This document shows positions 13,442-21,525 of a stretch of DNA of 28,032 bases, in pieces (the stretch's first letter is position 1; each line of letters opens with the position of its first letter). Under the pieces are notes generated by a model that was given only the letters and a program-made list of their open reading frames with translations, made no database searches and was not told the origin of the DNA. The stretch comes from a virus. The position numbers and the translations under genes were made by a program. The stretch covers positions 1 through 28,032 of IMG/VR virus record IMGVR_UViG_3300050821_005836. One strand, given 5' to 3'.

Positions 13442-14548
13442 TTAGAACTTATAGGTGTCGTCTGAATTTCCTGACGTGACCGTTGGTATATTAGAGGCTG
13501 TATATCCGGCTTCTGTGGTATAAAATTTCTGGAGTATCTCACCCCGTGCATTGAGTTGGTAATTTCCATTTGAATCGATCAACAGAAGTGACGTATTTTG
13601 TGCCGACCAACCTCCCCAATAGTTGAATCCGATAAGTACACTCGTATCGACTAAATTATCTCGATACTCGCTATAGAAGTCGACAAGATACGAAAGACGA
13701 GCCGCAATATTTGCTGGTGTTGGAATAGCTGAACCAGCTATATCTCCCCATTCGCCTTGGAACAGAGGTAAATTACCCCTAATCTCAAATATCTCATTTA
13801 AGTCTGTTATATAATCAGGTGGAGTATTTGCCGCACTGTCTTGATATTGACCATAATAATCAAATCCAACAATACCTTGGTCTGTAAACAATGACTGATT
13901 TATCCAACCACTTCGGACTTCACTATAATTATTAAAGGACATGAACTGGATATTTTTTCCAATTGATGCAAATGCGGCATTTGAGACAGCATGTGCGGTG
14001 ATAAAGAATGAAGCAAAATTAGCCTGTGAAGTTGAACCTGCTGATACCCAAAAATTGTTTCCATTAAAAGCGTTTGACGTTGGTTCTGGAATCGGAGCAA
14101 AAATGTCTCCGTTTTTCCAGTTCGCCTCTCCGACGCTGACTAGAATATAACGTCTAATACGTCCCATCCACGTATTCTCATTATCTGTTGGTGCCGAGTT
14201 AACCGTGCCGGCAGGTATGAAGTACGCCGAACCTTCTTTGGCATAGGGAAAATTATAAATTGCTTCCATTCCACTAAAAGTTCCTCTATGAATGACTTTT
14301 AATCCAGCCGCGTGAATCACCTGACACCACTGACGAGTTTCTCCTTCAATTGATAACGGGGACGGCGTATTTGAGTTGGCCAGCATCTGTACGTTCGTAT
14401 CCATCGGCACATCAATATCTATGTGCGTAACACCGAGAGTAGCAAGACATGAAACTAGATTCTGTTTTGTCGCTAGTGACAATTGATTATTTACCGTATC
14501 CTTCGATAATTTCATCACATCAACACTTTTGATCGGTAGATTTTTCAT
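13442..14548 (-). CDS. Glycoside-hydrolase-like TIM-barrel protein
   Basis: 368 aa. The strand pattern fits a clan GH-A (beta/alpha)8 barrel: HIDIDVP at 42-48, GLKVIHRGTF at about 82-91, DIFAPIPEP at about 148-156, IVGFDYYGQY at about 226-235, PLFQGEWGD at about 261-269 and LIGFNYWGGW near the end. E155 (in PEP) and E266 (in GEWGD) sit where the acid/base and nucleophile of such enzymes are expected. It would act on host surface polysaccharide, or be a barrel that only binds sugar. It lies between the portal cluster and the scaffold, an odd place for an enzyme, and is AT-richer than the scaffold and capsid genes. No signal peptide is seen, so virion attachment or lysis-time release is assumed. 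The exact GH family is not identified. Confidence 0.65.
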   Translation of the reverse strand: MKNLPIKSVDVMKLSKDTVNNQLSLATKQNLVSCLATLGVTHIDIDVPMDTNVQMLANSNTPSPLSIEGETRQWCQVIHAAGLKVIHRGTFSGMEAIYNFPYAKEGSAYFIPAGTVNSAPTDNENTWMGRIRRYILVSVGEANWKNGDIFAPIPEPTSNAFNGNNFWVSAGSTSQANFASFFITAHAVSNAAFASIGKNIQFMSFNNYSEVRSGWINQSLFTDQGIVGFDYYGQYQDSAANTPPDYITDLNEIFEIRGNLPLFQGEWGDIAGSAIPTPANIAARLSYLVDFYSEYRDNLVDTSVLIGFNYWGGWSAQNTSLLLIDSNGNYQLNARGEILQKFYTTEAGYTASNIPTVTSGNSDDTYKF

Positions 14549-14554
14549 TTAAGA

Positions 14555-14725
14555 TTATTCTCTGCCACCCTTTTTCTTTTTCTCAAGCGCTTCTTTCTTG
14601 GACTTTTTTACACGCTTTTCATAGGCTTCGGCACGCTTCTCGCCGCCAAGTTCTGAAAGCTCGTGTTCGGCTTCTTTCTTTAACTTTTCATTGCCCGATT
14701 TTTTGATATCACGAAATAAATCCAT
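14555..14725 (-). CDS. Tiny Lys/Glu-rich helical protein
   Basis: 56 aa from ATG 14725. The whole chain is charged helix (for example KSGNEKLKKEAEHELSELGG) ending in a Lys-rich tail and GGRE. It begins two bases after the preceding tiny gene's stop and ends six bases before the next start, clearly within the operon. Function unknown; it may bind DNA or assist head assembly. Confidence 0.6.
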   Translation of the reverse strand: MDLFRDIKKSGNEKLKKEAEHELSELGGEKRAEAYEKRVKKSKKEALEKKKKGGRE

Positions 14726-14727
14726 AG

Positions 14728-14883
14728 CTATTTCTTCTTATCTGATAATGCTTTCTTCTTGCCCTCTACGCCTTTGATTGTGCCCTTGTTCTTTGAGGCG
14801 TAAAAAACACTTTTTCCTTTCTTGTCGCCATACTCTTTTTCCATCGCATGCTCAATGGTTTTTCCTTTTGAAGTGAGTGGCAT
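14728..14883 (-). CDS. Small conserved Lys-rich protein beside the portal gene
   Basis: 51 aa. MPLTSKGKTIEHAMEKEYGD, followed by KKGKSVFYASKNKGTIKGVE, matches a short conserved protein I know from many phage genomes close to portal or terminase genes. It is basic (15 Lys) and starts five bases after its upstream neighbour. The role is unknown; its conservation next to packaging genes suggests a head-related function. Confidence 0.75.
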   Translation of the reverse strand: MPLTSKGKTIEHAMEKEYGDKKGKSVFYASKNKGTIKGVEGKKKALSDKKK

Positions 14884-14888
14884 GATGT

Positions 14889-15098
14889 TTATTTATTGTT
14901 AGCGTCCACGTCTTTTACAAACTCATCCTGTTCTTCATTATGGTCTACACCTTTCACTTTCTTGCTTTTCAAAATCGTCTTCTTGCTTTTCTTTTCCTTG
15001 CCCATTGGCTCGTCTTTGTGTTTTGTCATATATGTTTCTAAGCTAGCTGATAATCTTTTTGATGGGGGAATAATTGGATGTATAGATTCTTTTTTCAT
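14889..15098 (-). CDS. Small Lys-rich hypothetical protein
   Basis: 69 aa from ATG 15098; an internal ATG at 15029 is an alternative start. It is basic in the middle (KEKKSKKTILKSKKVKG) and acidic at the end, probably disordered. It starts 24 bases after the portal stop, with one of the recurrent intergenic motifs in between, and is the first of three tiny charged genes. Unknown function. Confidence 0.55.
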   Translation of the reverse strand: MKKESIHPIIPPSKRLSASLETYMTKHKDEPMGKEKKSKKTILKSKKVKGVDHNEEQDEFVKDVDANNK

Positions 15099-15122
15099 AT
15101 CTATAATATTAAACTAATAATG

Positions 15123-17033
15123 TTAATGAGGCAATGGCACAGATGCCAAAGACGGATTGGCCGGTACGCCTCCCGTACTACCTGGCTGTGGAGGGGCCAT
15201 TGGCGGCGTTCCTCCACCTTGCGGCTGTGGCACTCCACCTGGCGCAGGTGCCATAGGCTGTGGCATCATACCGGCCGCCTGTGCTTCCTCTGGAAAGTTC
15301 AATTGGAAATAGGCCATTGGATTGAGCTTATAAAGCATAAGTTGTCCTGCGGTCTCTTTAGGATTTGGAAAATTGATACGGGTGAAAAATGTTTGGGGGT
15401 CTAACAAGCCTCCCTCCATGAGGGTCATTGCCTGATTCATGGTCGTAATTTCATCATGTGGCTTCATGCTGTCCGGTGCAACAGAAACAATGAGCTTGGC
15501 CGTAAGGTTTTGCGACGATAGCTGAATATACTCCGTCGCCTTTAACTGTCCAACAACCGAGGCGAAATGCTGTTCGTCGTAATAGACGTAGTAGAGTTGC
15601 ACCCACCAGTTGAAGACCGTACGGGCGACCATTTCAAGCTTGTCGCCAATGCCTCCGCCAATTCGGGAATTGTCGTACTGCTGATTGAGTATCATTCCAC
15701 GGGCGGTCTGCTCGGGATCTTGCTGTTGTGCGGTAATGCCCTGCACGCCGAAGATGGAGCGCAGATTGTCCTTGTTGTTCTGAAGCTCGGTGAAGAAAGA
15801 GTCTGGAACGGATGGGGGCGGAAAGTCCTTTACTGCTTCATTGATTGGCCTGCCTGCGGGTACAAGTACCGGATGTCCTTTTGTCCATGCCGTCGCCGCC
15901 TGTTTCGCAGTCTGTTGATTGAAGTTTTCACCTGAAAACACAGTAGAGTTATTCGCTCTTGAAAGATTGTAGTCAATCTGCTCGGTACGTCGGGATATAA
16001 GCCTCTGGTTAGGAATGTTCTGTTCGATAAGGCCCGTAACATCATGTGGCTGTGTTTGGAGATTGAAGACTGATAGAAATGTATAAGGCTTGATGGGATG
16101 TGCAAAATGATTTTGTCCTAAAACAGCTTCCACGGCAGGCTGTATCACCGTTCCTGTAGCTTCATCCACCTGTTCTTCCTGTCCCTCTTGGTCATAGTTG
16201 AAATGAGGATTTTTGTGCTTGTCAAGCACACAGTCTTTCAATGTATAGAACGTATATTCGTCAGTCCACCATTCGGTGTAGGTTACTTCCGTGCCGAGCT
16301 TGCCATCCACAAGTAAAATGATGACATCCTTTTTCTTTGGAAACATTTCAATGAGCTTCTCCGCTTTGACGGTAATCTTCTCGCCCATCCATGAAGTAAA
16401 GTCGCCATACACATCAACGTATCCCTCGGGGTCAAAGACGAAATTCTTTGCGTCCCTGATTTCAGTCTTGATTTCCTGCAGGTCATTGTTCCAACCATGC
16501 TTCAAAACACCTAAGAAGTCCAAAGCCCATTTGCGGGTCATCAACGACAGTTTAGGACGCAGAGCCAATTGGTCTGCATGGTACTGGAGCATCGTCTTAA
16601 CGTTGTCCGCTATCTCATTGCCTGCGGGACTATTATCAGACCAAACAACTGGCTCGGGGTTCTTGGACAGAGCGGCTGGCAGGAAGGTCTCCATTGCCTC
16701 AAAAATGAGATTAGAGGTGATTGCGGACTGGTTGTCGTCTCCTGCACCGGGCATGCCAATTTTCTGACTCCCAAGATAGAACGTCTTGTTGGCTTCCTGT
16801 CGAAGTTTAATCTTGTCCTCATAGCCTGCATACTTCAATTGCCATTTTCTAGCAAGCTGAAGAAGATCCTGCTCGCTCATGTCGAGTTCAAGCACATCTA
16901 GCTTCTCTCCCTCCACGCCCTCACCATCAAGAGATGTACCATTTCCGTTGACTTTATTCATGCGCGAAGAAACCAAATTCCTCACACCGGAAATGTTTAA
17001 GGCAAATGGGTCGCTCTTTGAGTCTACAGCCAT
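15123..17033 (-). CDS. Portal protein
   Basis: 636 aa. Portals form the dodecameric ring at the packaging vertex. Visible portal-type features are a helical wing (residues about 50-170), a long central alpha/beta part with DFLGVLKHGW and FVFDPEGYVDVYGDFTSWMGE, and NIPNQRLISRRTEQIDYNLSRANN in the stem/crown region. The Pro/Gly/Met-rich disordered C-terminus has about 70 residues. Length and position downstream of the large terminase agree. A 47-aa frame ends four bases before its ATG. A promoter and leader hairpin lie upstream at 17182-17268. There is no frameshift or truncation. Confidence 0.9.
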   Translation of the reverse strand: MAVDSKSDPFALNISGVRNLVSSRMNKVNGNGTSLDGEGVEGEKLDVLELDMSEQDLLQLARKWQLKYAGYEDKIKLRQEANKTFYLGSQKIGMPGAGDDNQSAITSNLIFEAMETFLPAALSKNPEPVVWSDNSPAGNEIADNVKTMLQYHADQLALRPKLSLMTRKWALDFLGVLKHGWNNDLQEIKTEIRDAKNFVFDPEGYVDVYGDFTSWMGEKITVKAEKLIEMFPKKKDVIILLVDGKLGTEVTYTEWWTDEYTFYTLKDCVLDKHKNPHFNYDQEGQEEQVDEATGTVIQPAVEAVLGQNHFAHPIKPYTFLSVFNLQTQPHDVTGLIEQNIPNQRLISRRTEQIDYNLSRANNSTVFSGENFNQQTAKQAATAWTKGHPVLVPAGRPINEAVKDFPPPSVPDSFFTELQNNKDNLRSIFGVQGITAQQQDPEQTARGMILNQQYDNSRIGGGIGDKLEMVARTVFNWWVQLYYVYYDEQHFASVVGQLKATEYIQLSSQNLTAKLIVSVAPDSMKPHDEITTMNQAMTLMEGGLLDPQTFFTRINFPNPKETAGQLMLYKLNPMAYFQLNFPEEAQAAGMMPQPMAPAPGGVPQPQGGGTPPMAPPQPGSTGGVPANPSLASVPLPH

Positions 17034-17037
17034 ATGA

Positions 17038-17181
17038 TTATGAGCTTAACGCTCTGGTGTTAAGGTTAATACCGTATGTTCCCTCAGTATTTGATTCTTT
17101 TGCATTGCTTCTCTTGGGATTGCTGTTGTCCGCAATCTTCTTTACTTTCAACGCTTGTTTTTTGGTTTTGGTTGATAACAT
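17038..17181 (-). CDS. Possible 47-aa Lys-rich leader protein before the portal
   Basis: ATG at 17181 comes directly after the U-tract of the leader hairpin, and the stop lies four bases before the portal ATG. The product is basic at the N-terminus (MLSTKTKKQALKVKKIADNS), then polar. The frame can be extended to a TTG at 17238, but that reads through the hairpin. Small size and lack of a recognised family keep confidence low. Confidence 0.4.
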   Translation of the reverse strand: MLSTKTKKQALKVKKIADNSNPKRSNAKESNTEGTYGINLNTRALSS

Positions 17182-17206
17182 AAAAATAGCCGCAGATGAT
17201 TGCGGC
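17182..17206 (-). terminator. Leader hairpin with U-tract upstream of the portal
   Basis: Minus strand: GCCGCA/TGCGGC (6 bp, loop ATCATC), then CTATTTTTA. Sequence before and inside the hairpin (CCTTTACAGGCCGCAATCAT) is close to the copy at 2776-2805 (CCCTTACGGGCCACAATCAT). Several differences preserve pairing. Confidence 0.6.
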
Positions 17207-17239
17207 CTGTAAAGGTTAATCGTGTATTTAATTACCAAA

Positions 17240-17268
17240 ATAATAACACAATCTAAAAGTCAAATCAA
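17240..17268 (-). promoter_or_regulatory. Predicted promoter for the portal operon
   Basis: Minus-strand TTGATT (17268-17263), 17-nt spacer, TATTAT (17245-17240); start expected near 17233. It overlaps the last codons of the 71-aa gene. Confidence 0.5.
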
Positions 17269-17475
17269 TTGTTTGTGTATCGTGTGTATAACTGCCGAAA
17301 GGTTTCCGTGTCTATCCTTGTGCAATTCCACCTTGCCACCTTTCATTCCATAAAAGTCTATCCTGTCAAGTTCACAGACAACGTTGTAGTACTTCATGAG
17401 CTTGACATATTGCTCTTGCTCCATGATGGTCATGTACACGGCGTTTTTGAGAGGTTCCGGCATGTTTAAAACCAT
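17260..17475 (-). CDS. Small hypothetical protein between terminase and portal
   Basis: 71 aa from ATG 17475, or 67 aa from ATG 17463. The second start lies just after the large terminase stop and is perhaps more likely. The sequence is a mixed alpha/beta protein: helical EPLKNAVYMTIMEQEQYVKLMKYY..., then strands LDRIDFYGMKGGKVELHKDR. It contains no motif I recognise. It is tightly linked to the terminase gene and ends inside the portal promoter. Confidence 0.65.
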   Translation of the reverse strand: MVLNMPEPLKNAVYMTIMEQEQYVKLMKYYNVVCELDRIDFYGMKGGKVELHKDRHGNLSAVIHTIHKQLI

Positions 17476-19097
17476 TTATTTTGGTAATCGTTGATGCGTT
17501 CCCCGCCGACGGTTCCTCCCGGTATTCCGTCAAGTAAATCACCTCCGACTATCTGGGCCATTTGCTCTTGGAACTTGTCGAGGCCAATTCTGCAATACAG
17601 CCCGGCGTGACAGAAATGATCAGGCCCATTCCGTTCCCACTTGAAACCTTTCTCCCGGTTGACAAGACCGCTGTCATCATACTCCCATTCGCGATAGATG
17701 TTAAGCCAATGGGTTATATACTCATGCCAGTCGGCTTCAGTGCCGTTGTATGTCCATCGTTTCTCGGTCATTTCGTCAATGAACTGTTGAATGGCTTTAT
17801 TTCTGTTCACGGATACTTCGCCATATTTGTCTCCAATACCCCATTCTGCAATTTCGCCTGTATTTTTGAGGGTGCGATAGAAGCACATAAACACCCTGCC
17901 GGGATATTTCTGCCGCAATAGCCTTATGGGCGTAAGATCTCCATTGGCGTCAGACACGATGATTGATGACGGCCAGCGTGCCAACAATCCCTCAAGTTCT
18001 TTGGCTGGATCTCTGCCAGTACTTGGGTCAGAAAGCTTGCCATAATAGAAATATCCTTTCTTGTTTGCTACGACGAAATGGTAAGGGACTCCAGTATCAA
18101 CTCCGATAATTGGTCTGTCTTCTTGTGGATTAACTCTCGAAGAGATGCAATTTGTGATTGTAGAAGCAGAGACTTTATTTCCGCTTCCAATATAGGGTTG
18201 TCCGGCCACAAAGTTAGCGAAGTATTCAGCGGTCTTATTTTGTTTGAGGATTTTGATGTCTTTGGCACTTTTTTGGGGGTTAATCCAAAGCGGTATCCAA
18301 TATCCCGACCATTCTCCTTTAGACGTTGCAATCCACTCGCCCATTCTCCTGTCTTCATCGGTGATTTCCTTTTTGCACTTCGGACACTCAAAGATTTCTT
18401 TTTCATAGTTGATTGTTGATTCGTCTAATAGTATCACTTCTCCGCAACATGCGGAAGACGGTAATTTATCTATATTGGCGAAAGGATTATTAATTTGACG
18501 GCCTATATGTTTCACATGCCATTTCTTCTGGTCTGATATTCTCCAATACTTGTCTACACCAAAGTCCGGGGATGTAGGGTTTGAGAATACCCATTTGTAT
18601 CCAAACTTGGAATGTTGCAAACGGCTATCGTATGTTTCCAATATGTTCTGCGGCGCTTTGTCATATTCATCAGCCACAAGCATGTCCAATGAGAGCATGA
18701 TGGCGGAACGTTCCGTCTGTGCGCCAAGATAGTGGATGAATGATTCTCCCACTTGTTTCTGCGTAACACTGTCTTTGTCTTTCATCCATTCCAACAATAC
18801 GGTATTCTGTGTGGCCATCGGATTCACCTTTGATCCGACAAACTTCTGCACCATTTCAACCGTCGGAAGAATGTAGCCCACATTTATCTTCCTATTCTTC
18901 GCCATCCACAAGGTCTTCAAGATGGCCATTTGAGAGAAGCCTATCTGTCCCGCCTTGATGGAGCAAAGATACTTTGAGTTGTCACGGTAAATATCATACA
19001 GATACCGATGTGTGTGAAACTCCAATGGTTCGCCAGTCTCGGTTCTTATTCCGTTATTGACGATGAAGGCGATGATTGAGATTTGTTCGAGGAGCAT
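17466..19097 (-). CDS. terL: Terminase large subunit (GpA-like packaging ATPase/nuclease)
   Basis: 543 aa. The motor translocates DNA into the prohead and cuts concatemers. The Walker A-like segment KAGQIGFSQ is at 48-56 (the deviant GQxGxS form of the lambda gpA type). Walker B is LDMLVADE at 137-144. A zinc-ribbon-like pair C217-C218 and C238/C241 follows. The C-terminal nuclease has IIGVDTG (D334), IVSDANGD (D383) and a late DHFCHA near 503-508. It lies between the small terminase and the portal, as expected. The first 52 bp overlap a small upstream gene, so a later start cannot be excluded. Confidence 0.9.
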   Translation of the reverse strand: MLLEQISIIAFIVNNGIRTETGEPLEFHTHRYLYDIYRDNSKYLCSIKAGQIGFSQMAILKTLWMAKNRKINVGYILPTVEMVQKFVGSKVNPMATQNTVLLEWMKDKDSVTQKQVGESFIHYLGAQTERSAIMLSLDMLVADEYDKAPQNILETYDSRLQHSKFGYKWVFSNPTSPDFGVDKYWRISDQKKWHVKHIGRQINNPFANIDKLPSSACCGEVILLDESTINYEKEIFECPKCKKEITDEDRRMGEWIATSKGEWSGYWIPLWINPQKSAKDIKILKQNKTAEYFANFVAGQPYIGSGNKVSASTITNCISSRVNPQEDRPIIGVDTGVPYHFVVANKKGYFYYGKLSDPSTGRDPAKELEGLLARWPSSIIVSDANGDLTPIRLLRQKYPGRVFMCFYRTLKNTGEIAEWGIGDKYGEVSVNRNKAIQQFIDEMTEKRWTYNGTEADWHEYITHWLNIYREWEYDDSGLVNREKGFKWERNGPDHFCHAGLYCRIGLDKFQEQMAQIVGGDLLDGIPGGTVGGERINDYQNKWF

Positions 19098-19255
19098 GGA
19101 ATAATATTACGTTTAGAATCTTCACACCAATGAGTCCACTTTCCCGTTTCTGAATTATATCCCGCGCAATAATATCCCTTAATAACTCCTTCCTGTGGTT
19201 TAATCCAGCCACTCCATTTAAAACCTTTAGATGTTTTTTTTAAGTTTTTCTTCAT
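19046..19255 (-). CDS. Small Trp/Tyr-rich hypothetical protein between terminase subunits
   Basis: 69 aa from ATG 19255 (an upstream ATG at 19291 would add 12 residues and deepen the overlap). KGFKWSGWIKPQEGVIKGYY, then CAGYNSETGKWTHWCEDSKRN, looks like a compact beta domain with two Cys. The last 30 residues are Ser-rich. It fills the 129-nt space between the small and large terminase, overlapping both by 29 and 52 bases in other frames. Function unknown. Confidence 0.5.
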   Translation of the reverse strand: MKKNLKKTSKGFKWSGWIKPQEGVIKGYYCAGYNSETGKWTHWCEDSKRNIIPCSSNKSQSSPSSSITE

Positions 19256-19547
19256 ATTCTTTTGCAAGTGCCAGTGATTCTGGACTGACAACGTTTAGTT
19301 TCTCCCCTTTGGTGGTAATGTCAGTTTGAGTGGAAGGCGCTCCTTCCGCCATCTTCCATATAACCTCTTTGGATAGTCCATCAAGAAATTCCTCTCGTTT
19401 GTCTTCAGATAAAACAGCCAATCTTTCAGCAATATACGTCTTCATTGACTTACTTCCTTTTGTTCTACCCCCTGGATTACCAGATTGACCTTTCTTGTAC
19501 ATCCATGGTCTCTTATTTGGCTGTTCTTGAGCCTCATTCTGTTCCAT
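19227..19547 (-). CDS. terS: Terminase small subunit-like protein
   Basis: 106 aa. The N-terminus carries YKKGQSGNPGGRTKGSKS (about 18-35), the DUF5681-type KKGQSGNPGGR signature often found in small terminase-like proteins encoded just before the large subunit. A helical region (KTYIAERLAVLSEDKREEFL) and a charged C-terminal helix follow. It would recognise phage DNA and load the motor. The gene order chaperonin, zinc ribbon, this gene, large terminase supports the role. The start overlaps the end of the zinc-ribbon gene by 14 bases. Confidence 0.75.
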   Translation of the reverse strand: MEQNEAQEQPNKRPWMYKKGQSGNPGGRTKGSKSMKTYIAERLAVLSEDKREEFLDGLSKEVIWKMAEGAPSTQTDITTKGEKLNVVSPESLALAKEYEEKLKKNI

Positions 19548-19713
19548 TGTTTTTACCCATTATACTAAATCCTTTGCGTAATTGATAGGCACACTTCATG
19601 CAGTACTGTGATTTTGACTTCATGTCGATTTTCTGGAATGGAAGTTTGAATGTCCAGTATTTTATGAACAGAGAAAGTTTATGACATTTTTCACATTGAG
19701 AGAATAATCGCAT
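19534..19713 (-). CDS. Small zinc-ribbon-like protein
   Basis: 59 aa from ATG 19713. Two CxxC pairs, C7/C10 (CEKC) and C38/C41 (CMKC), are spaced as in a zinc ribbon. The rest is basic and aromatic. The ATG lies one base after the GroEL stop, and the end overlaps the small terminase start by 14 bases, so all three are probably co-translated. A nucleic-acid-binding or structural zinc role is likely; no partner is shown. Confidence 0.65.
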   Translation of the reverse strand: MRLFSQCEKCHKLSLFIKYWTFKLPFQKIDMKSKSQYCMKCAYQLRKGFSIMGKNNGTE

Positions 19714-19714
19714 G

Positions 19715-21169
19715 TTATCTTCGTTGTGATTGCATTTGCCGGGCCAATTCCTTGTAATACTCAGGTACTACCAACGCTCCTTTTGTGGTTAATATTATAC
19801 CAGAAAGTGATACGGCTGTCGTCAAGGCGGATTTTATTACCACGGCGGGATCAATCACATTTTCATCAAGTACTGCGCCAATAATTTCATGGGGTATTTG
19901 AAGAACACATTGTAATATTGCCGATAATCCGTCTTTCATTCCTATCATCGCCAAACATTGTCCTCCCCCAGGCACTATTCCGTCTTTCAACGCCAGACGG
20001 GAAGCGTTGGAAGCGTCAATGGTTTTCTTAATCTTCCATGAGAGTTCGCTTTCACTGTTAGCCCCAACTTTGAGTATAGCTACTTTGGTGTTGAGCCAGC
20101 CAAGCCTAGGCCTGTATTCTTCTTTCTTTTCTTCTGTCATAGTTTTCAACAGTTTATCCACATGTTCAGACATGTCTTTGGTACCGTTGAGACGCGATTC
20201 GTCCTTTTCCGCTTTCCATGTCTTTACATGGCCGAGCCATTCTTCTTTGAACCCTTCGAACGTTGCGCCTTTGGATGAGTCAACGGCAATTGCACCCGAC
20301 ATGATTTGTAGGTCTTCAAACAACCAATCCTTGAACATGACAGGGCTTTTAATAACGAGGGTTTTGATGACATCTTCTCCGTTTAAAGCGGCGATATTGG
20401 TCTTTGCAAGCGAGGCTAGGACGTTCTGCTCTATCTCATCACAGTAAAGCACGACTTCTCTCGTCTTTAATTTCTTGTATATGGCCTCTATTTGCCTCTT
20501 GGACGCGATTTTATCCTTAACGATGAGGATTGTAGCGTCTTCGACGATTGAAACGCTTTGGTAAGGGACTATGTCAAGTATCTTTTTTGCCCCATGAAGC
20601 CTGCAACCCTCCACCACTTCGTAGAATGTCTGGGGAACGTTTGAGCTTTCTACTTCGATAATGCCTTCTCTGCCAATTTTGGGATAGATTTCTCCGATGA
20701 GATTGCCGATTTCGGCGCTTTCGGAAGCTATCTTTGCAATCTTGCCTATTTCTTCAATCGGTATTTCCTTTTTCTGCTTGTCTATTTCAGCGATGATTTT
20801 AGGAAGCTCGGCGTCAAGTTCCCTTTTGAGAGTAAGACCGTCCATTTTTGTTTTAATTCCCTCATTGAGAATGGAAGCGGTTAAAATACACGTTGTCTTT
20901 CGGCCATCGCCGCATTCCCGTTCCTGCTTGTCGCACGCTTCCTTGAGCATATTTGCTCCCATCTGTTCTATGGGATCTTCAAGATAAATCATATCGGTAA
21001 TGCGTTTTCCATCATTTGTCACGCAATGCCCAGGATACAATTCGACTTCCACGACCACATTGCTGCCCTTTGGGCCATAGGTAGGCTTAATGACCTCTGC
21101 CACTTTATTTATTCCACTAACAAGTCTGTCTCGTGATGTTGAGTATTCCTTTAAATTATCTTTTGTCAT
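19715..21169 (-). CDS. groEL-like: Phage-encoded GroEL-like chaperonin (group I type)
   Basis: 484 aa, against about 540 in bacterial GroEL. Equatorial parts are clear: PTYGPKGSNVVVE (29-41), TNDG (51-54), LEDPIEQMGANMLKEACDK, CGDG (86-89), and C-terminally DASNASRLALKDGIVPGGG (385-403; D385 matches the catalytic GroEL D398) and LTTAVSLSGIILTTKG. The apical domain (about 180-340) is divergent, and the Gly/Met tail is missing. In the ATP loop, bacterial GDGTTT reads GDGRKT here, so two threonines near the phosphates are replaced by Arg-Lys. Its likely partner is the GroES-like protein 340 bases upstream. It probably folds capsid or tail proteins. Confidence 0.9.
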   Translation of the reverse strand: MTKDNLKEYSTSRDRLVSGINKVAEVIKPTYGPKGSNVVVEVELYPGHCVTNDGKRITDMIYLEDPIEQMGANMLKEACDKQERECGDGRKTTCILTASILNEGIKTKMDGLTLKRELDAELPKIIAEIDKQKKEIPIEEIGKIAKIASESAEIGNLIGEIYPKIGREGIIEVESSNVPQTFYEVVEGCRLHGAKKILDIVPYQSVSIVEDATILIVKDKIASKRQIEAIYKKLKTREVVLYCDEIEQNVLASLAKTNIAALNGEDVIKTLVIKSPVMFKDWLFEDLQIMSGAIAVDSSKGATFEGFKEEWLGHVKTWKAEKDESRLNGTKDMSEHVDKLLKTMTEEKKEEYRPRLGWLNTKVAILKVGANSESELSWKIKKTIDASNASRLALKDGIVPGGGQCLAMIGMKDGLSAILQCVLQIPHEIIGAVLDENVIDPAVVIKSALTTAVSLSGIILTTKGALVVPEYYKELARQMQSQRR

Positions 21170-21389
21170 ATTCTATGTAAAATTCTGGAAAACTGTGATT
21201 AAGTGTCTGACGTATGTGGTAAGAAAGAAATCTGTCGTTCGGATCGAAGTACCGGAAGAACTCTGACCGTCCGCACCGCGTGCACGTGTCTTCCACCCCA
21301 TCGTCAAAATATCTGTTGGCCTGAAAGTCGTGAAGCCATAGACCGGAATTACACTTCGATTTCTGCCACAATGGGTTTATATTTTCCAT
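21156..21389 (-). CDS. Small protein with a CxxC zinc motif
   Basis: 77 aa. A single DTCTRCGRSEFF knuckle (C35/C38, with C13 as a third candidate ligand) lies mid-chain. HDFQANRYFDDG and aromatic segments surround it. Its end overlaps the GroEL-like start by 14 bases, and its start lies inside the previous tiny gene by 41 bases. The overlaps argue for one translated block from GroES to GroEL. Function unknown. Confidence 0.65.
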   Translation of the reverse strand: MENINPLWQKSKCNSGLWLHDFQANRYFDDGVEDTCTRCGRSEFFRYFDPNDRFLSYHIRQTLNHSFPEFYIEYDKR

Positions 21390-21525
21390 CTAAAAAATCT
21401 TCTAAATCTTGTAATCGGTATTCCCTTTCTCCTTTTCTATCTTTTTCATAAGGATCGAAATCAGCTAAGTATTTCTTACCATATTTTTCCGCAACATAGA
21501 AACCTTTAATCGGGTAATTTTTCAT
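21349..21525 (-). CDS. Small charged hypothetical protein between GroES and GroEL genes
   Basis: 58 aa from ATG 21525 to TAA 21351-21349. KNYPIKGFYVAEKYGKKYLA, then DFDPYEKDRKGEREYRLQDL, ending KYKPIVAEIEV: a polar alpha/beta text with no known motif. The start overlaps the GroES-like gene end by 20 bases. Codon use looks like that of its neighbours. Confidence 0.55.
   Translation of the reverse strand: MKNYPIKGFYVAEKYGKKYLADFDPYEKDRKGEREYRLQDLEDFLDGKYKPIVAEIEV

Noticed and set aside
18068-18419. Frames of 112-113 codons on both strands within the large terminase gene
   Set aside because: Out-of-frame shadows of a firmly assigned gene.
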